The position numbers were made by a program, and so were the translations under genes. From Thermodesulfovibrionia bacterium (GTDB lineage Bacteria; Nitrospirota; Thermodesulfovibrionia; UBA6902), in assembly GCA_947259645.1 (NCBI GenBank), contig CAMYND010000005.1, forward strand, positions 1-64,000: a stretch of DNA of 64,000 nucleotides. Direction: 5' to 3'. The notes below the pieces were generated by a model. That model was not told the origin of the DNA. It saw nothing but the letters and a program-made list of their open reading frames with translations, and searched no databases. How positions within the stretch are numbered: the stretch's first letter is position 1; every line of letters begins with the position of its first letter. Below, one piece after another: positions 49,362 through 57,864 of the stretch.

Positions 49362-50780
49362 ATGAGAAAAAAAGAAGCGTTCCAGCGCTATAAAAAAATA
49401 AAATTTTTCTTTGCAGCTGACGCAGGGAAAGTCAGAGATAAGGAGATAGCTGTTGTTTCTCTCACGCAAAAAAATGACAGTGAGGTCATTACCCTGCCCA
49501 CAGGTCAAAAATCCCTCTTAATCGGCGCCGGGAAAACAAGAAAAATAAACAGCCGCACTTTGATTATTCTCAGCCGGACTGTTATAAGTCTTGCAAAGCA
49601 GAACAATATTAAAAAACTTGCCCTCAATTTCATGGACTTTGCTTTCCCCCATTTAAAATTAAAGAGCAGTGCAATAGCAGAAATGCTGGCTGTTAATTTT
49701 GAAATGGCAAACTTCGAATTTGTCCAGTATAAAACATCTCCTGCAAAAGGATGGAACTTTGTCAGAGAGGTCACCATTATCTCAAAAGACAGCGCTGTGA
49801 AGAAGGCCGTCGGGAAAGGGCAGACCATAGGTGAAGAAGTCAATAATACGCGTGTACTGGCAAATTCCCCGGGAGGGGTTATGACGCCGAAGGTGCTGGC
49901 CCAAAAGGCAAAAGAGGCCGGCAGAAAGTACAATTTTAAGGTCAGGGTTTTAGGTTTGAAAGAGATACAGAAAATGAAGATGGGCGGTGTCCTTGCCGTA
50001 GCCGGCGGCTCCAGGGAAGAGCCGAAGTTTATCATCATTGAGTATATGTCCGGAGGAAAAGAAAAGCCTGTTGTCCTCGTTGGCAAGGGTGTTACTTTTG
50101 ATTCCGGCGGCCTTAACTTAAAGCCCGGCGAGAGCATGCAGGGGATGCATACAGACATGAGCGGCGGAGCCGCTGTTATATCCGCACTCACCTTAGCGGC
50201 CAGGTTAAAACTGAAAAAAAATATTGTCGGTCTGGTGCCGGCTGTTGAAAACATGCCTTCAGGCTCAAGCTACCGCCCCGGTGACATCGTGGAGACCATG
50301 TCCGGGAAAACGATTGAAGTATTGAATACTGACGCGGAAGGAAGGGTTATTTTGTCCGATGCCCTGACCTACGCAGTCAGATACAACCCGAAACTGGTGG
50401 TGGATATCGCAACACTGACAGGCGCGGCAATGATCGCTCTTGGCCAGAGAGCCTCCGCGGTATTTACAAAAGATCTCAAGCTGGAGAATCTCATTCGTGA
50501 ACTGGGAGAACAGAGCGGAGATTATGTCTGGCCTCTCCCCCTCTGGGATGAGTATGAAGAGGATATCAAGGGGACATTCGGTGACATTACTAATACCGGG
50601 AGAAACAGGTATGGAGGAGCGATTACAGCGGCAATCTTTCTGTATCAGTTTGCGAAAGAATATCCCTGGGTTCATATTGATATCGCTCCGAGGACCACAG
50701 CGGTTGAGGGTGAGCTCCTGGCTAAAGGCGCATGCGGAGCCCCGGTACGACTTTTGATTAAACTTCTGGAACAGGCATAA
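49362..50780 (+). CDS. pepA: Leucyl aminopeptidase (M17)
   Basis: 472 aa. The C-terminal catalytic domain has GKGVTFDSGGLNLKPG, MHTDMSGGAAV and the signature NTDAEGRVILSDALTYA, which hold the two metal ions and active-site residues. The N-terminal domain is typical for hexameric M17 enzymes. It removes N-terminal residues from peptides in the cytosol. Confidence 0.96.
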   Translation: MRKKEAFQRYKKIKFFFAADAGKVRDKEIAVVSLTQKNDSEVITLPTGQKSLLIGAGKTRKINSRTLIILSRTVISLAKQNNIKKLALNFMDFAFPHLKLKSSAIAEMLAVNFEMANFEFVQYKTSPAKGWNFVREVTIISKDSAVKKAVGKGQTIGEEVNNTRVLANSPGGVMTPKVLAQKAKEAGRKYNFKVRVLGLKEIQKMKMGGVLAVAGGSREEPKFIIIEYMSGGKEKPVVLVGKGVTFDSGGLNLKPGESMQGMHTDMSGGAAVISALTLAARLKLKKNIVGLVPAVENMPSGSSYRPGDIVETMSGKTIEVLNTDAEGRVILSDALTYAVRYNPKLVVDIATLTGAAMIALGQRASAVFTKDLKLENLIRELGEQSGDYVWPLPLWDEYEEDIKGTFGDITNTGRNRYGGAITAAIFLYQFAKEYPWVHIDIAPRTTAVEGELLAKGACGAPVRLLIKLLEQA

Positions 50781-50852
50781 TGCTGTCTCAAGGTATGGGT
50801 TCAGCGTTTTGCTCCAATTTATTAAATAAGGTAGAATAGCAAAGGATCTAAT

Positions 50853-51881
50853 ATGAGTTTTAAATATATAAAAGTGATGCCGCTTGTCGACGATATACTG
50901 AAATCAATCCCCCTTTCAAAAGAGCTTAAGGAAGTAAAGAAGAAGAGGGATGAGGATATTATCGCTGTCTTCAAGGGTGAGAGCGATAAGTTCATTGTGA
51001 TTGCCGGTCCCTGCTCCGCGGACAATGAAGACGCGGTCTGTGAATACGTATCCAAGCTTGCGAGTTTGCAGGATGAGGTCAAGGAAAAAATTATAATCAT
51101 TCCGCGGTTGTACACGAACAAACCGCGGACAACCGGAAAGGGTTATATGGGTATGGCCCATCAGCCAAAGCCCTCGGAAGCGCCGAACATGGTGAAGGGT
51201 CTGAAGGCGATTCGCAAGATGCATATAAGGGCGATGCAGGAGTCCCACCTCACAGCTGCCGATGAGATGCTCTACCCCGGCAACTACCCATACCTTGAAG
51301 ACATCCTCAGCTATGTCGCGGTAGGGGCCCGTTCTGTGGAAAACCAGCTTCACCGGCTCACCATCAGCGGACTTGATGTGCCTGCGGGCATGAAAAATCC
51401 CACAGGGGGCGACATTGAGGTGATGCTGAATTCTGTTCAGGCTGCCCAGATGCCTCACTCCTTTGTTTATAACGCATGGGAGGTGAAGACCACGGGGAAT
51501 CCCCTTACGCACGCTATTCTTCGCGGTGCGGTGAACCCCTATGGTACGAACATCCCGAACTATCATTACGAGGACCTGATCCGCCTTTCAGATGCGTACA
51601 AAAAGAGGGAGCTCGAGTACCCCGGCATAATTGTTGACACGAATCATGCCAATTCGAGCAAGAAGTTCGGGATGCAGCCGAGGATAGCAAAGGAGGTCAT
51701 GAGAAGCCGGAACGAGTCCAAGAGGCTCAGGAAAAAAGTGAAGGGTCTTATGATCGAAAGCTATCTGGTTGAAGGGGCGCAGAAGATATCCGAGAATGTC
51801 TTCGGAAAATCGATCACTGACCCCTGCCTTGGGTGGGATGCGACGGAACGTCTTGTAAGGGACCTCGTTGAGCTGGTCTAA
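50853..51881 (+). CDS. aroG: 3-deoxy-7-phosphoheptulonate synthase, class I
   Basis: 342 aa with class I motifs: GPCSADNEDAV, RLYTNKPRTTGKGYMG, SDxxxxGARSVENQLHR-like segment, and VDTNHANSSKKF. It starts the shikimate pathway by condensing PEP and erythrose 4-phosphate. Which isoenzyme type (AroF, G or H) is uncertain, so the symbol is for the general family. AAGGA precedes the ATG. Confidence 0.93.
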   Translation: MSFKYIKVMPLVDDILKSIPLSKELKEVKKKRDEDIIAVFKGESDKFIVIAGPCSADNEDAVCEYVSKLASLQDEVKEKIIIIPRLYTNKPRTTGKGYMGMAHQPKPSEAPNMVKGLKAIRKMHIRAMQESHLTAADEMLYPGNYPYLEDILSYVAVGARSVENQLHRLTISGLDVPAGMKNPTGGDIEVMLNSVQAAQMPHSFVYNAWEVKTTGNPLTHAILRGAVNPYGTNIPNYHYEDLIRLSDAYKKRELEYPGIIVDTNHANSSKKFGMQPRIAKEVMRSRNESKRLRKKVKGLMIESYLVEGAQKISENVFGKSITDPCLGWDATERLVRDLVELV

Positions 51882-52735
51882 TTTGCCGGGATCAGCTTGA
51901 TCTCGTAAACCTTTGGCCACAATTTCCCCGTAACAAAAATCCGTCCTGTTTGTTCATCATGGGCAATCCCATTAAGGGGCTTCTTTGCAATGCTTCCGCC
52001 TGAGATGTGGGTGAGTTTATCAAGGTTGATCCATGATCTGACCTGTCCTGATTTCGGGTCAATGATTGCGATACGGTTTGTCTCCCAGACATTCGCGTAA
52101 ATGCTGCCATTGATATACTCCAGTTCATTGAGCTTGGTGACAGGTTTATTCTGATCATATACGGTGACCTGTCCTGTTTTTTGAAATGTGACGGGGGAAA
52201 GGAAGTGTAAGCGTGCGGTGCCATCGCTCATTATTAATCTTTTTCCATCATAGGTAATGCCCCAGCCCTCGGTTTCATAATCGAATTGATCAACCAGTTG
52301 CAAGCTGTCTTTGCTGTATACAAAGCCCTTGCCGGCCCGCCATGTCAGTTGAACTATTTTGTTCTCCCAGAACGTAATGCCCTCTCCAAATATTTTCGGA
52401 GAAAGCTTGATGCTCATTACTGTTTTGCCTGTCTTTAAATCAATCTTTCGCAGGGTGGACTGTCCGTAGAGGCCTGTTCCTTCATACAGGTAGCCTTCCC
52501 TGAAAAACAGTCCCTGCGTATATGCGCGGCTGTCATGGGGATAGATGGCAACTACTTTATATGATTGCACAGGAGTTGCAGCTGCATAGTGAGAGGTGGC
52601 GGTGTTTTGCGATAGTTCAGGCAGTGGTTTATTGCTGGCCGGGGTACTCTCAAGAGCTCCTGAAAGGGCAGCGCATAATAAAATAATGCAGAGGACAACG
52701 GGAGAGCTTATTATAGGTTTGTGTTGGATCATCAT
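51878..52735 (-). CDS. Glutaminyl-peptide cyclotransferase (glutamine cyclotransferase family)
   Basis: 285 aa with a signal peptide. Beta-propeller pattern of the plant/bacterial QC family: PHDSRAYTQGLFFREGYLYEGTGLYGQSTLRK, EGWGITYDG, LNELEYINGSIYANVWETNRIAIIDP, and LNGIAHDE. It cyclises N-terminal Gln to pyroglutamate in the periplasm. I chose the ATG at 52735 over a GTG at 52744, since AAGGGTGG lies at the proper distance. Its 3' end overlaps that of the aroG-type gene by four bases. Confidence 0.9.
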   Translation of the reverse strand: MMIQHKPIISSPVVLCIILLCAALSGALESTPASNKPLPELSQNTATSHYAAATPVQSYKVVAIYPHDSRAYTQGLFFREGYLYEGTGLYGQSTLRKIDLKTGKTVMSIKLSPKIFGEGITFWENKIVQLTWRAGKGFVYSKDSLQLVDQFDYETEGWGITYDGKRLIMSDGTARLHFLSPVTFQKTGQVTVYDQNKPVTKLNELEYINGSIYANVWETNRIAIIDPKSGQVRSWINLDKLTHISGGSIAKKPLNGIAHDEQTGRIFVTGKLWPKVYEIKLIPAN

Positions 52736-52757
52736 GAACACCACCCTTATTTTACCA

Positions 52758-54071
52758 TTAAACCTTTATATAGAGCATTGGCAGGCCCAGTCTCTGTCTC
52801 CTGTTTTCACCGCTGAAGAGGGCTGTTTTCCTCTCCGGGATATCCTGCCGTTTGCCTTCATGCTGAACCTGCAGTTTTGTGGGAAGGCTTGAGGCGTGCT
52901 GAACAGTGTGTTTGCCGAAGCGTGATGAAAGCTTGTCAATAGAGTCGTAAACTTTTGCCATTTTTTCTATTTTTGTGGTGTCATCAAAGAGGGTAAACTG
53001 CACCCTGCTCTCAGGCATCAGGCCTGAAAGGACAACACCTGTCAGTCTGTAGGGGATTCCCTGCTGGTAAATCTGCCTGAACCCTTCCCTTGCTGCTTCA
53101 AACAGTTCAGAGGGATAGGCAGTGGGGCGGTTCAGTTTCAGCTCTATGCCGATGTCCCTGAAATCTTTTTTTCTCAGAAAGAGAATGAGACGTTTAGCTG
53201 CCAGATTATGGCGTCGTGCCTTTATGCATGCGTTTTCCAGGTTTTTCGAAAGCTGTGCAAAGACAAATGACTCATCAGTTGACGGAGGGGTAAATGTCTT
53301 TGTCTTGCTTATTGACTGGTAGCTGCTCTTTGATTCGGTCACAACAGGGTACACACTCATTCCATTGAGTTCACACCAGATCTCTTGGAAGGGTTTGGAA
53401 AGGTGTCTCTGGATAAACTCCTCGTCCTTTCCCGCGAGCTCGAGGGCTGTTCGTATTCCGAGCTTATTGAGAAAGGCTGATGTGTTCGGCCCGATTCCCC
53501 AGAGTTTTTCTACCGGGAGTTTATCCAGGTACAGGTGAATCTCTTTTCCGGGGATAATGGTCAGGCCATGGGGCTTATCGTGCTTTGAACCTATCTTGGC
53601 GAGGACCTTTGAAAGGCTCACGCCGATAGAGACGGTAATCCCCAGTTCCTTCTCTACAGTTTCCTGTATCTGCGAGGCAAGTTCTCCGTAAGAGCAGTGG
53701 AAGCTCCTTCTCAGTCCGGTCAGATCAACAAAGGCTTCATCTATTGAATACTCTTCCAGATCAGGTGAGAAGCGCCTGAGTATCTCAAACATTCTCACAG
53801 AAAAGAGGCTGTAGGTTTCATAATCAGAGGGCACGATAATCGCCTCGGGGCATACCTTCTTCACATCAAAATACCCCATCCCTCTCTTTACCCCGCGGGC
53901 CTTTGCCTCGTAGCTGGCAGCAGCAACAATCCCCCGCTCCTTGCCTGTGATAACAGGCTTCCCCCGCAGCTCCGGATGAATCGCCTGTTCACAGGATGCA
54001 AAAAATGCGTCTGCATCCATATGAAGTATGGCCTGAGGCCAGGAGCGTATTGTTAGTGGCTGATTTCTCAA
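52758..54071 (-). CDS. dinB: DNA polymerase IV (Y family)
   Basis: 437 aa. The N-terminal catalytic core has HMDADAFFASCEQA and YSIDEAFVDLTG, with the two carboxylate groups; the finger/palm segments are typical (GYFDVKKVCPEA, LSKVLAKIGSKHDKPHGL). The little-finger domain ends near residue 360; the remaining tail is basic. It copies past damaged bases. It lies in the same direction as, and downstream of, the lexA gene and the GxxExxY element. I saw no SOS box directly before it. Confidence 0.94.
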   Translation of the reverse strand: MRNQPLTIRSWPQAILHMDADAFFASCEQAIHPELRGKPVITGKERGIVAAASYEAKARGVKRGMGYFDVKKVCPEAIIVPSDYETYSLFSVRMFEILRRFSPDLEEYSIDEAFVDLTGLRRSFHCSYGELASQIQETVEKELGITVSIGVSLSKVLAKIGSKHDKPHGLTIIPGKEIHLYLDKLPVEKLWGIGPNTSAFLNKLGIRTALELAGKDEEFIQRHLSKPFQEIWCELNGMSVYPVVTESKSSYQSISKTKTFTPPSTDESFVFAQLSKNLENACIKARRHNLAAKRLILFLRKKDFRDIGIELKLNRPTAYPSELFEAAREGFRQIYQQGIPYRLTGVVLSGLMPESRVQFTLFDDTTKIEKMAKVYDSIDKLSSRFGKHTVQHASSLPTKLQVQHEGKRQDIPERKTALFSGENRRQRLGLPMLYIKV

Positions 54072-54102
54072 TGCAGATAGCTCACTTTAGATAAATAGTA
54101 TT

Positions 54103-54131
54103 GAAAACACGGAGGCACGGAGACACAGAGA
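54103..54131. repeat. Left terminal repeat of the GxxExxY element
   Basis: AACACGGAGGCACGGAGACA followed by CAGAG. Its inverted counterpart (CTCCGTGCCTCTGTGTCTCTGTG) is at 54534-54560, so the gene between them looks like a mobile cassette. Confidence 0.55.
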
Positions 54132-54155
54132 AAAGCTAAAGTTAAAACACAAAAG

Positions 54156-54569
54156 CTATAAAACAAGTCTTTTAATTCCGTTTTTCAATACATTTGTATA
54201 AAAGTTAATAATTAGTCCTACCTTGATATGAGCGAGTCTCAAATAGGTTAATGTTTGCGCCTCATGGACAGAGGTTATTTTATTCACACATTTGAGTTCT
54301 ACTATTACAGTGTTCTTCACTACTATGTCCATACGGTAACCGCAATCAAGCTTGACACCTTTATATTCCAGGGGCAGAGGTTTTTGCCTTTCAAAAGGAA
54401 TATTCTGTGTATATAATTCATGACAAAAACATTCTTCATATCCAGACTCTAAGAGCCCCGGACCGAGATTGCGATGAACTTCAATTGCAGAAGCAATAAT
54501 CCTGTCTGTTAGTTCTTTATAAAAAATTTCTTTCTCCGTGCCTCTGTGTCTCTGTGTTTTATTCATCAT
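54156..54569 (-). CDS. GxxExxY-family protein
   Basis: About 137 aa. The family motif is in HRNLGPGLLESGYEECFCHEL (GxxExxY), with a PD-(D/E)xK-like core (GYRMDIVVKNTVIVELKCV). These proteins are common in bacteria and are often bordered by repeats made of short CACAGAG words, as here: the first residues after the start (NKTQRHRGTEKE) are the translation of the right repeat. Their function is not established. An upstream GTG at 54575 is in frame; the ATGs at 54569 and 54566 are better. Confidence 0.85.
   Translation of the reverse strand: MMNKTQRHRGTEKEIFYKELTDRIIASAIEVHRNLGPGLLESGYEECFCHELYTQNIPFERQKPLPLEYKGVKLDCGYRMDIVVKNTVIVELKCVNKITSVHEAQTLTYLRLAHIKVGLIINFYTNVLKNGIKRLVL
54534..54560. repeat. 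Right terminal repeat of the GxxExxY element
   Basis: It is the inverted partner of 54103-54131 and overlaps the beginning of the coding region. It lies a few bases from the lexA stop, so the element appears to be inserted right behind lexA. Confidence 0.55.
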
Positions 54570-54571
54570 TT

Positions 54572-55165
54572 TCACTTATACTTCCTCACCACCGCTGTTA
54601 CCACCCCTGAGATTTTGAGTTCATTTTTGGGTTTAATCGGTTTATATTTCGGGTTTGCAGGCATAAGGGTTATTTTGTCGCCTCTCTTTCTCAAATACTT
54701 CATGGTCCACTCACCATCAACTTCAGCGATAACAATATCACCGCTTCTGGGGGTCTGCCCTTTATTCACTATCACCATATCTCCCGGGAGTATTCCCGCT
54801 CCAGACATGGAGTCTCCGGAGACTTTAAGCATAAACGTCGCCTCATGGTTCTGTATGAGCATTTCATCAAGGGAGCGTGTATCTGCAAGCTCTTCCTCTG
54901 CCGGACTCGGGAACCCCGCCTCTACCGTTCCCAGGATCCTGACCGGGAATTTTATGGACCCCGGTGTAAGCCTGCCTTTTTCATCCCGCGCCAGGACCTT
55001 CAGCTCCTCCAGTCTTATGACCAGCTTGGAAACAGCGTTTTTCGACTTTAATCCAATAAGTTCCCCGATTTCAGAAAAGCTTGGCATCCTGCCTTTCTGA
55101 TAATAGAAATGAGATATTTCCTGTATTCGGGACTTTAGCTTCTCTTCCCGGAGCTCCTGTTTCAT
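54572..55165 (-). CDS. lexA: LexA repressor
   Basis: 197 aa. An N-terminal winged helix (MPSFSEIGELIGLKSKNAVSKLV) and a C-terminal S24 peptidase domain with the cleavage site Ala83-Gly84 (VEAGFP), catalytic Ser119 (GDSMSG) and Lys156 (TMKYLRK). It represses SOS genes and cuts itself when RecA is activated. The start at 55165 is chosen because the promoter's -10 lies only seven bases upstream; a start at 55219 would lie upstream of the promoter. Confidence 0.93.
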   Translation of the reverse strand: MKQELREEKLKSRIQEISHFYYQKGRMPSFSEIGELIGLKSKNAVSKLVIRLEELKVLARDEKGRLTPGSIKFPVRILGTVEAGFPSPAEEELADTRSLDEMLIQNHEATFMLKVSGDSMSGAGILPGDMVIVNKGQTPRSGDIVIAEVDGEWTMKYLRKRGDKITLMPANPKYKPIKPKNELKISGVVTAVVRKYK

Positions 55166-55171
55166 ATTTCC

Positions 55172-55200
55172 ATTATAGGTGAACGATCGTTTACTGTCAA
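55172..55200 (-). promoter_or_regulatory. lexA promoter with SOS box in the spacer
   Basis: TTGACA (55200-55195), a 17-base spacer and TATAAT (55177-55172) on the minus strand. The spacer contains GTAAAC-GATC-GTTCAC, of the GAAC-N4-GTTC LexA-box type. Transcription should begin at or within a base of the ATG at 55165, so the message would be leaderless. Confidence 0.8.
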
Positions 55201-55233
55201 GGGGAAGGGAAAGAAACATGCGGACTGCTTAAC

Positions 55234-55261
55234 GTAGGGGCAATTCATGAATTGCCCCTAC
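55234..55261. repeat. Perfect 28-bp palindrome GTAGGGGC...GCCCCTAC
   Basis: All 14 bases of each arm match, with CATG at the centre. It lies between lexA and the NuoG-like gene, 20 bases after the latter's stop on the minus strand, where it could also act as a terminator. See the related copy at 47283-47310. Confidence 0.85.
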
Positions 55262-55280
55262 ACAGAAAAATTTTAAAACA

Positions 55281-57764
55281 CTATGCTGTTTCAACCCTCA
55301 CTACATCGGCGGAAGCTGCACTGGTAACCGAAAGATTCGTAAGGCTGCTTATCCCGCTGTGAGGGAAATGTGCCGGCACAAAAACAGTTCCCTCAGGAAT
55401 TGCATCAGAGACAGCGGCTTTAAGATAGACAGCTCCCAGCTTCGAAGTTACCTTGACGTGGCCGTGATCTGAAATGCTGAACCGTTCAGCATCTTCCTCG
55501 CTTATCTCAAGGAGTGCCTCGGAGGAAACAAGGTCAAGCGATTTCGACCTTGTAGACATGCTTCCGGCGTGCTGCAGTATATCTCTTATAACCATGTTTA
55601 AAGGGTACTGTTCATCCGTTTTTTCGCCGGCCTTGTAATCAACAGGGTGAAATCTTCGCGTTGCGGGCATTTCATCGCTATAGTTGTCCCGCAGTGAGTT
55701 TATTTCCCGGGCTATGTCTTTCCTGTCTTTTACGCCCATGTCCTTTCCCATGGTCTTTGCCAGGTTTGTCAGAATCTGCCAGTCAGGAAGGGCCTGCCCC
55801 GGAGGGTCAACTACCCTTGCTACCCTTTGGGTGAGTCCTTCCGCATTCGTATAGGCTCCGTCTTTTTCCGCCCAGCCGGATGCAGGCAGTATAACGTGAG
55901 CATATTTTGCTGTTTCTGTTAACGCTATATCCTGTACAACCAGCAGGAATAGTGACTTCAATGTAGTAATAACCGCTGATTTATTGGGAAAGCCCACAAG
56001 GGGGTCAGCTCCCATAATGTAAAGAGCCTTGAGGGAGTAGGGTTCGTAAAGCATCTCATGCACGTTTTTCCCGGAAGTCCAGTATTTATGATGGAGCGGT
56101 CCCGCGTCCGGCCTTACTCCCATTTCGTACAGGCCAAATGTGTTGGAGTATTCTGCAGGAATCTGAAGGGCATCAGGGCTCTCGCCGAGAAGGTGAATCA
56201 GATTTGCTGCGGCCAGAACAGTATCCAGCCCCTTTATATTTTCAGAAATACCGAGAGAAAGGGTGATCATTCTCGTTTTGGCATTCACTAACGCCTCGGT
56301 AGCGGCAATGAGCTCTTCACTGGTAACACCCGTCAGTTCAGAAACTCTTTCAGGAGTATACTCTTTCAGTTTTTCCTCAAGAGCTGAAAACCCCTTAATG
56401 TCCGGGATATTTTTATTGCTGACAAGTCCTCTGTCCATCATGACCTTCATGATTCCGTTGAGAAGGGCGACACCTGTTCCCTGTTTTATTTGTGCCCACT
56501 GCGTGCTGTGTCTTGTTAACTTGGTCTCTCTGCTGTCAGCAACGATGAGCTTTGACCCCTCCCTTGTCGCCTGCAGGATGTTCAGGCCGAAAACAGGATG
56601 TGTTATGCTGAGATCGGACTCGATAACGAGGATTGCCTCTTTGCCGAGAGGTGACTTCAGATCGATCCTGTGTCCGGTCAGACCAAAGGCCATGTTCCAG
56701 GCCCTTTCTGCAAGACCGTAACCGAAGGAGGCGGAGGAATCGATGTTTTCCGAACCGACTGTGTTTCGCATAAATTTCTGAAAAATATAATTCTCCTCAT
56801 TTGTACATCTGGGCGAGCCTATAGCTCCTATGGATGATGGGCCATAGGCATTTATGATGCTTTTCATTCTGTCGTTTATAGAATTCAGGGCTTCATCCCA
56901 TGAAACTCTTACATGCTCTCCCCCTTTGTTTATTATGGGGGAACTGAGGCGGTTATCACTGTATATATAGTCAAATCCGAACCTTCCTCTTCCGCACAGG
57001 TTCCCCTGGTTTACTCCCTTGTCCGGGCTGCCCTTTGCCCTCAGGATTTTCCCATCTTTTGTTCCCAGGGTGAGGGTGCAGCCGCAGCCGCAGAATGAGC
57101 ATACGGTGTCCTTTTCCTCCAGTGACCATGGCCGTGCCTCGAATTTATGGGACTTGTTTAAAATGGCGCCCGTAGGGCACACATCAATGCACTGTCCGCA
57201 GTAATCACACTCCAGAACTTCGCCAAATGCCGGCTGCACAACGGTCGGGAACCCCCTCCCGATAAATCCGAGGGCTCCTTTCCCCTGGTGTTCTGCGCAG
57301 ATACGCACACATTTGCCGCAGAGTATGCACCTGCTGGAATTCAGTTCTACAAGGGGGCCTTTCGTATCAGGCCGTTCGTGGTTCCGTGCTCTTGCGAAAC
57401 GCGTACGCGGGCTTCCGTACTCATAGGCCAGGTCCTGGACAGCGCATTCTCCTGCCTTGTCGCATACAGGACAGTCAAGAGGATGATGGACCAGCAGGAG
57501 CTCCAGTACTGTCTGGCGTATCTTTCTGACCTTCGGAGTTTCTGTCCAGACGGTAAGGCCCTCGGCTGCAAATGTTGCACACGATGCTTCAGGCTTCCTC
57601 CATCCCTCTATCTCTACGACACATAACCTGCAACCGCCATGAGGCGCTAATCTCTTGTCATGGCAGAGATTGGGAATTTTTATGCCGTTATCCAGTGCCG
57701 CCTCCAGGATGGTATTTCCTTTTTTTGTAGTGACGGTTTGACCGTTAATTGTAAGTTCTACCAT
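55281..57764 (-). CDS. NuoG-like Fe-S/molybdopterin-fold subunit of a NADH-linked complex
   Basis: 827 aa. An N-terminal [2Fe-2S] domain (PNLCHDKRLAPHGGCRLCVVE), a His-Cys3 [4Fe-4S] site (HHPLDCPVCDKAGEC), two ferredoxin motifs (CILCGKCVRIC, CDYCGQCIDVC), the MopB [4Fe-4S] (CSFCGCGC...CGRG), then a molybdopterin-enzyme fold. At the place of the metal-binding Cys/SeCys of formate dehydrogenases it reads IDSSASFGYG, so it probably does not oxidise formate; it is NuoG-like. It follows the NuoF-like gene after 100 bases. It transfers electrons between the flavoprotein and an unknown partner. Confidence 0.87.
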   Translation of the reverse strand: MVELTINGQTVTTKKGNTILEAALDNGIKIPNLCHDKRLAPHGGCRLCVVEIEGWRKPEASCATFAAEGLTVWTETPKVRKIRQTVLELLLVHHPLDCPVCDKAGECAVQDLAYEYGSPRTRFARARNHERPDTKGPLVELNSSRCILCGKCVRICAEHQGKGALGFIGRGFPTVVQPAFGEVLECDYCGQCIDVCPTGAILNKSHKFEARPWSLEEKDTVCSFCGCGCTLTLGTKDGKILRAKGSPDKGVNQGNLCGRGRFGFDYIYSDNRLSSPIINKGGEHVRVSWDEALNSINDRMKSIINAYGPSSIGAIGSPRCTNEENYIFQKFMRNTVGSENIDSSASFGYGLAERAWNMAFGLTGHRIDLKSPLGKEAILVIESDLSITHPVFGLNILQATREGSKLIVADSRETKLTRHSTQWAQIKQGTGVALLNGIMKVMMDRGLVSNKNIPDIKGFSALEEKLKEYTPERVSELTGVTSEELIAATEALVNAKTRMITLSLGISENIKGLDTVLAAANLIHLLGESPDALQIPAEYSNTFGLYEMGVRPDAGPLHHKYWTSGKNVHEMLYEPYSLKALYIMGADPLVGFPNKSAVITTLKSLFLLVVQDIALTETAKYAHVILPASGWAEKDGAYTNAEGLTQRVARVVDPPGQALPDWQILTNLAKTMGKDMGVKDRKDIAREINSLRDNYSDEMPATRRFHPVDYKAGEKTDEQYPLNMVIRDILQHAGSMSTRSKSLDLVSSEALLEISEEDAERFSISDHGHVKVTSKLGAVYLKAAVSDAIPEGTVFVPAHFPHSGISSLTNLSVTSAASADVVRVETA

Positions 57765-57864
57765 CTGATACCTCCACTCTTAACTGTGTTAGTTTCCATG
57801 TGAAGCATTTTAGCGAGAAATGTGGTTATATGTTTTAATGTCATATTTTCTCTTCTTGCATTAT

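Noticed and set aside
55281..57764. Formate dehydrogenase catalytic subunit
   Set aside because: The overall domain order fits FdhA-like proteins, but the residue block where Cys or selenocysteine should bind the metal reads IDSSASFGYG, so I call it NuoG-like.
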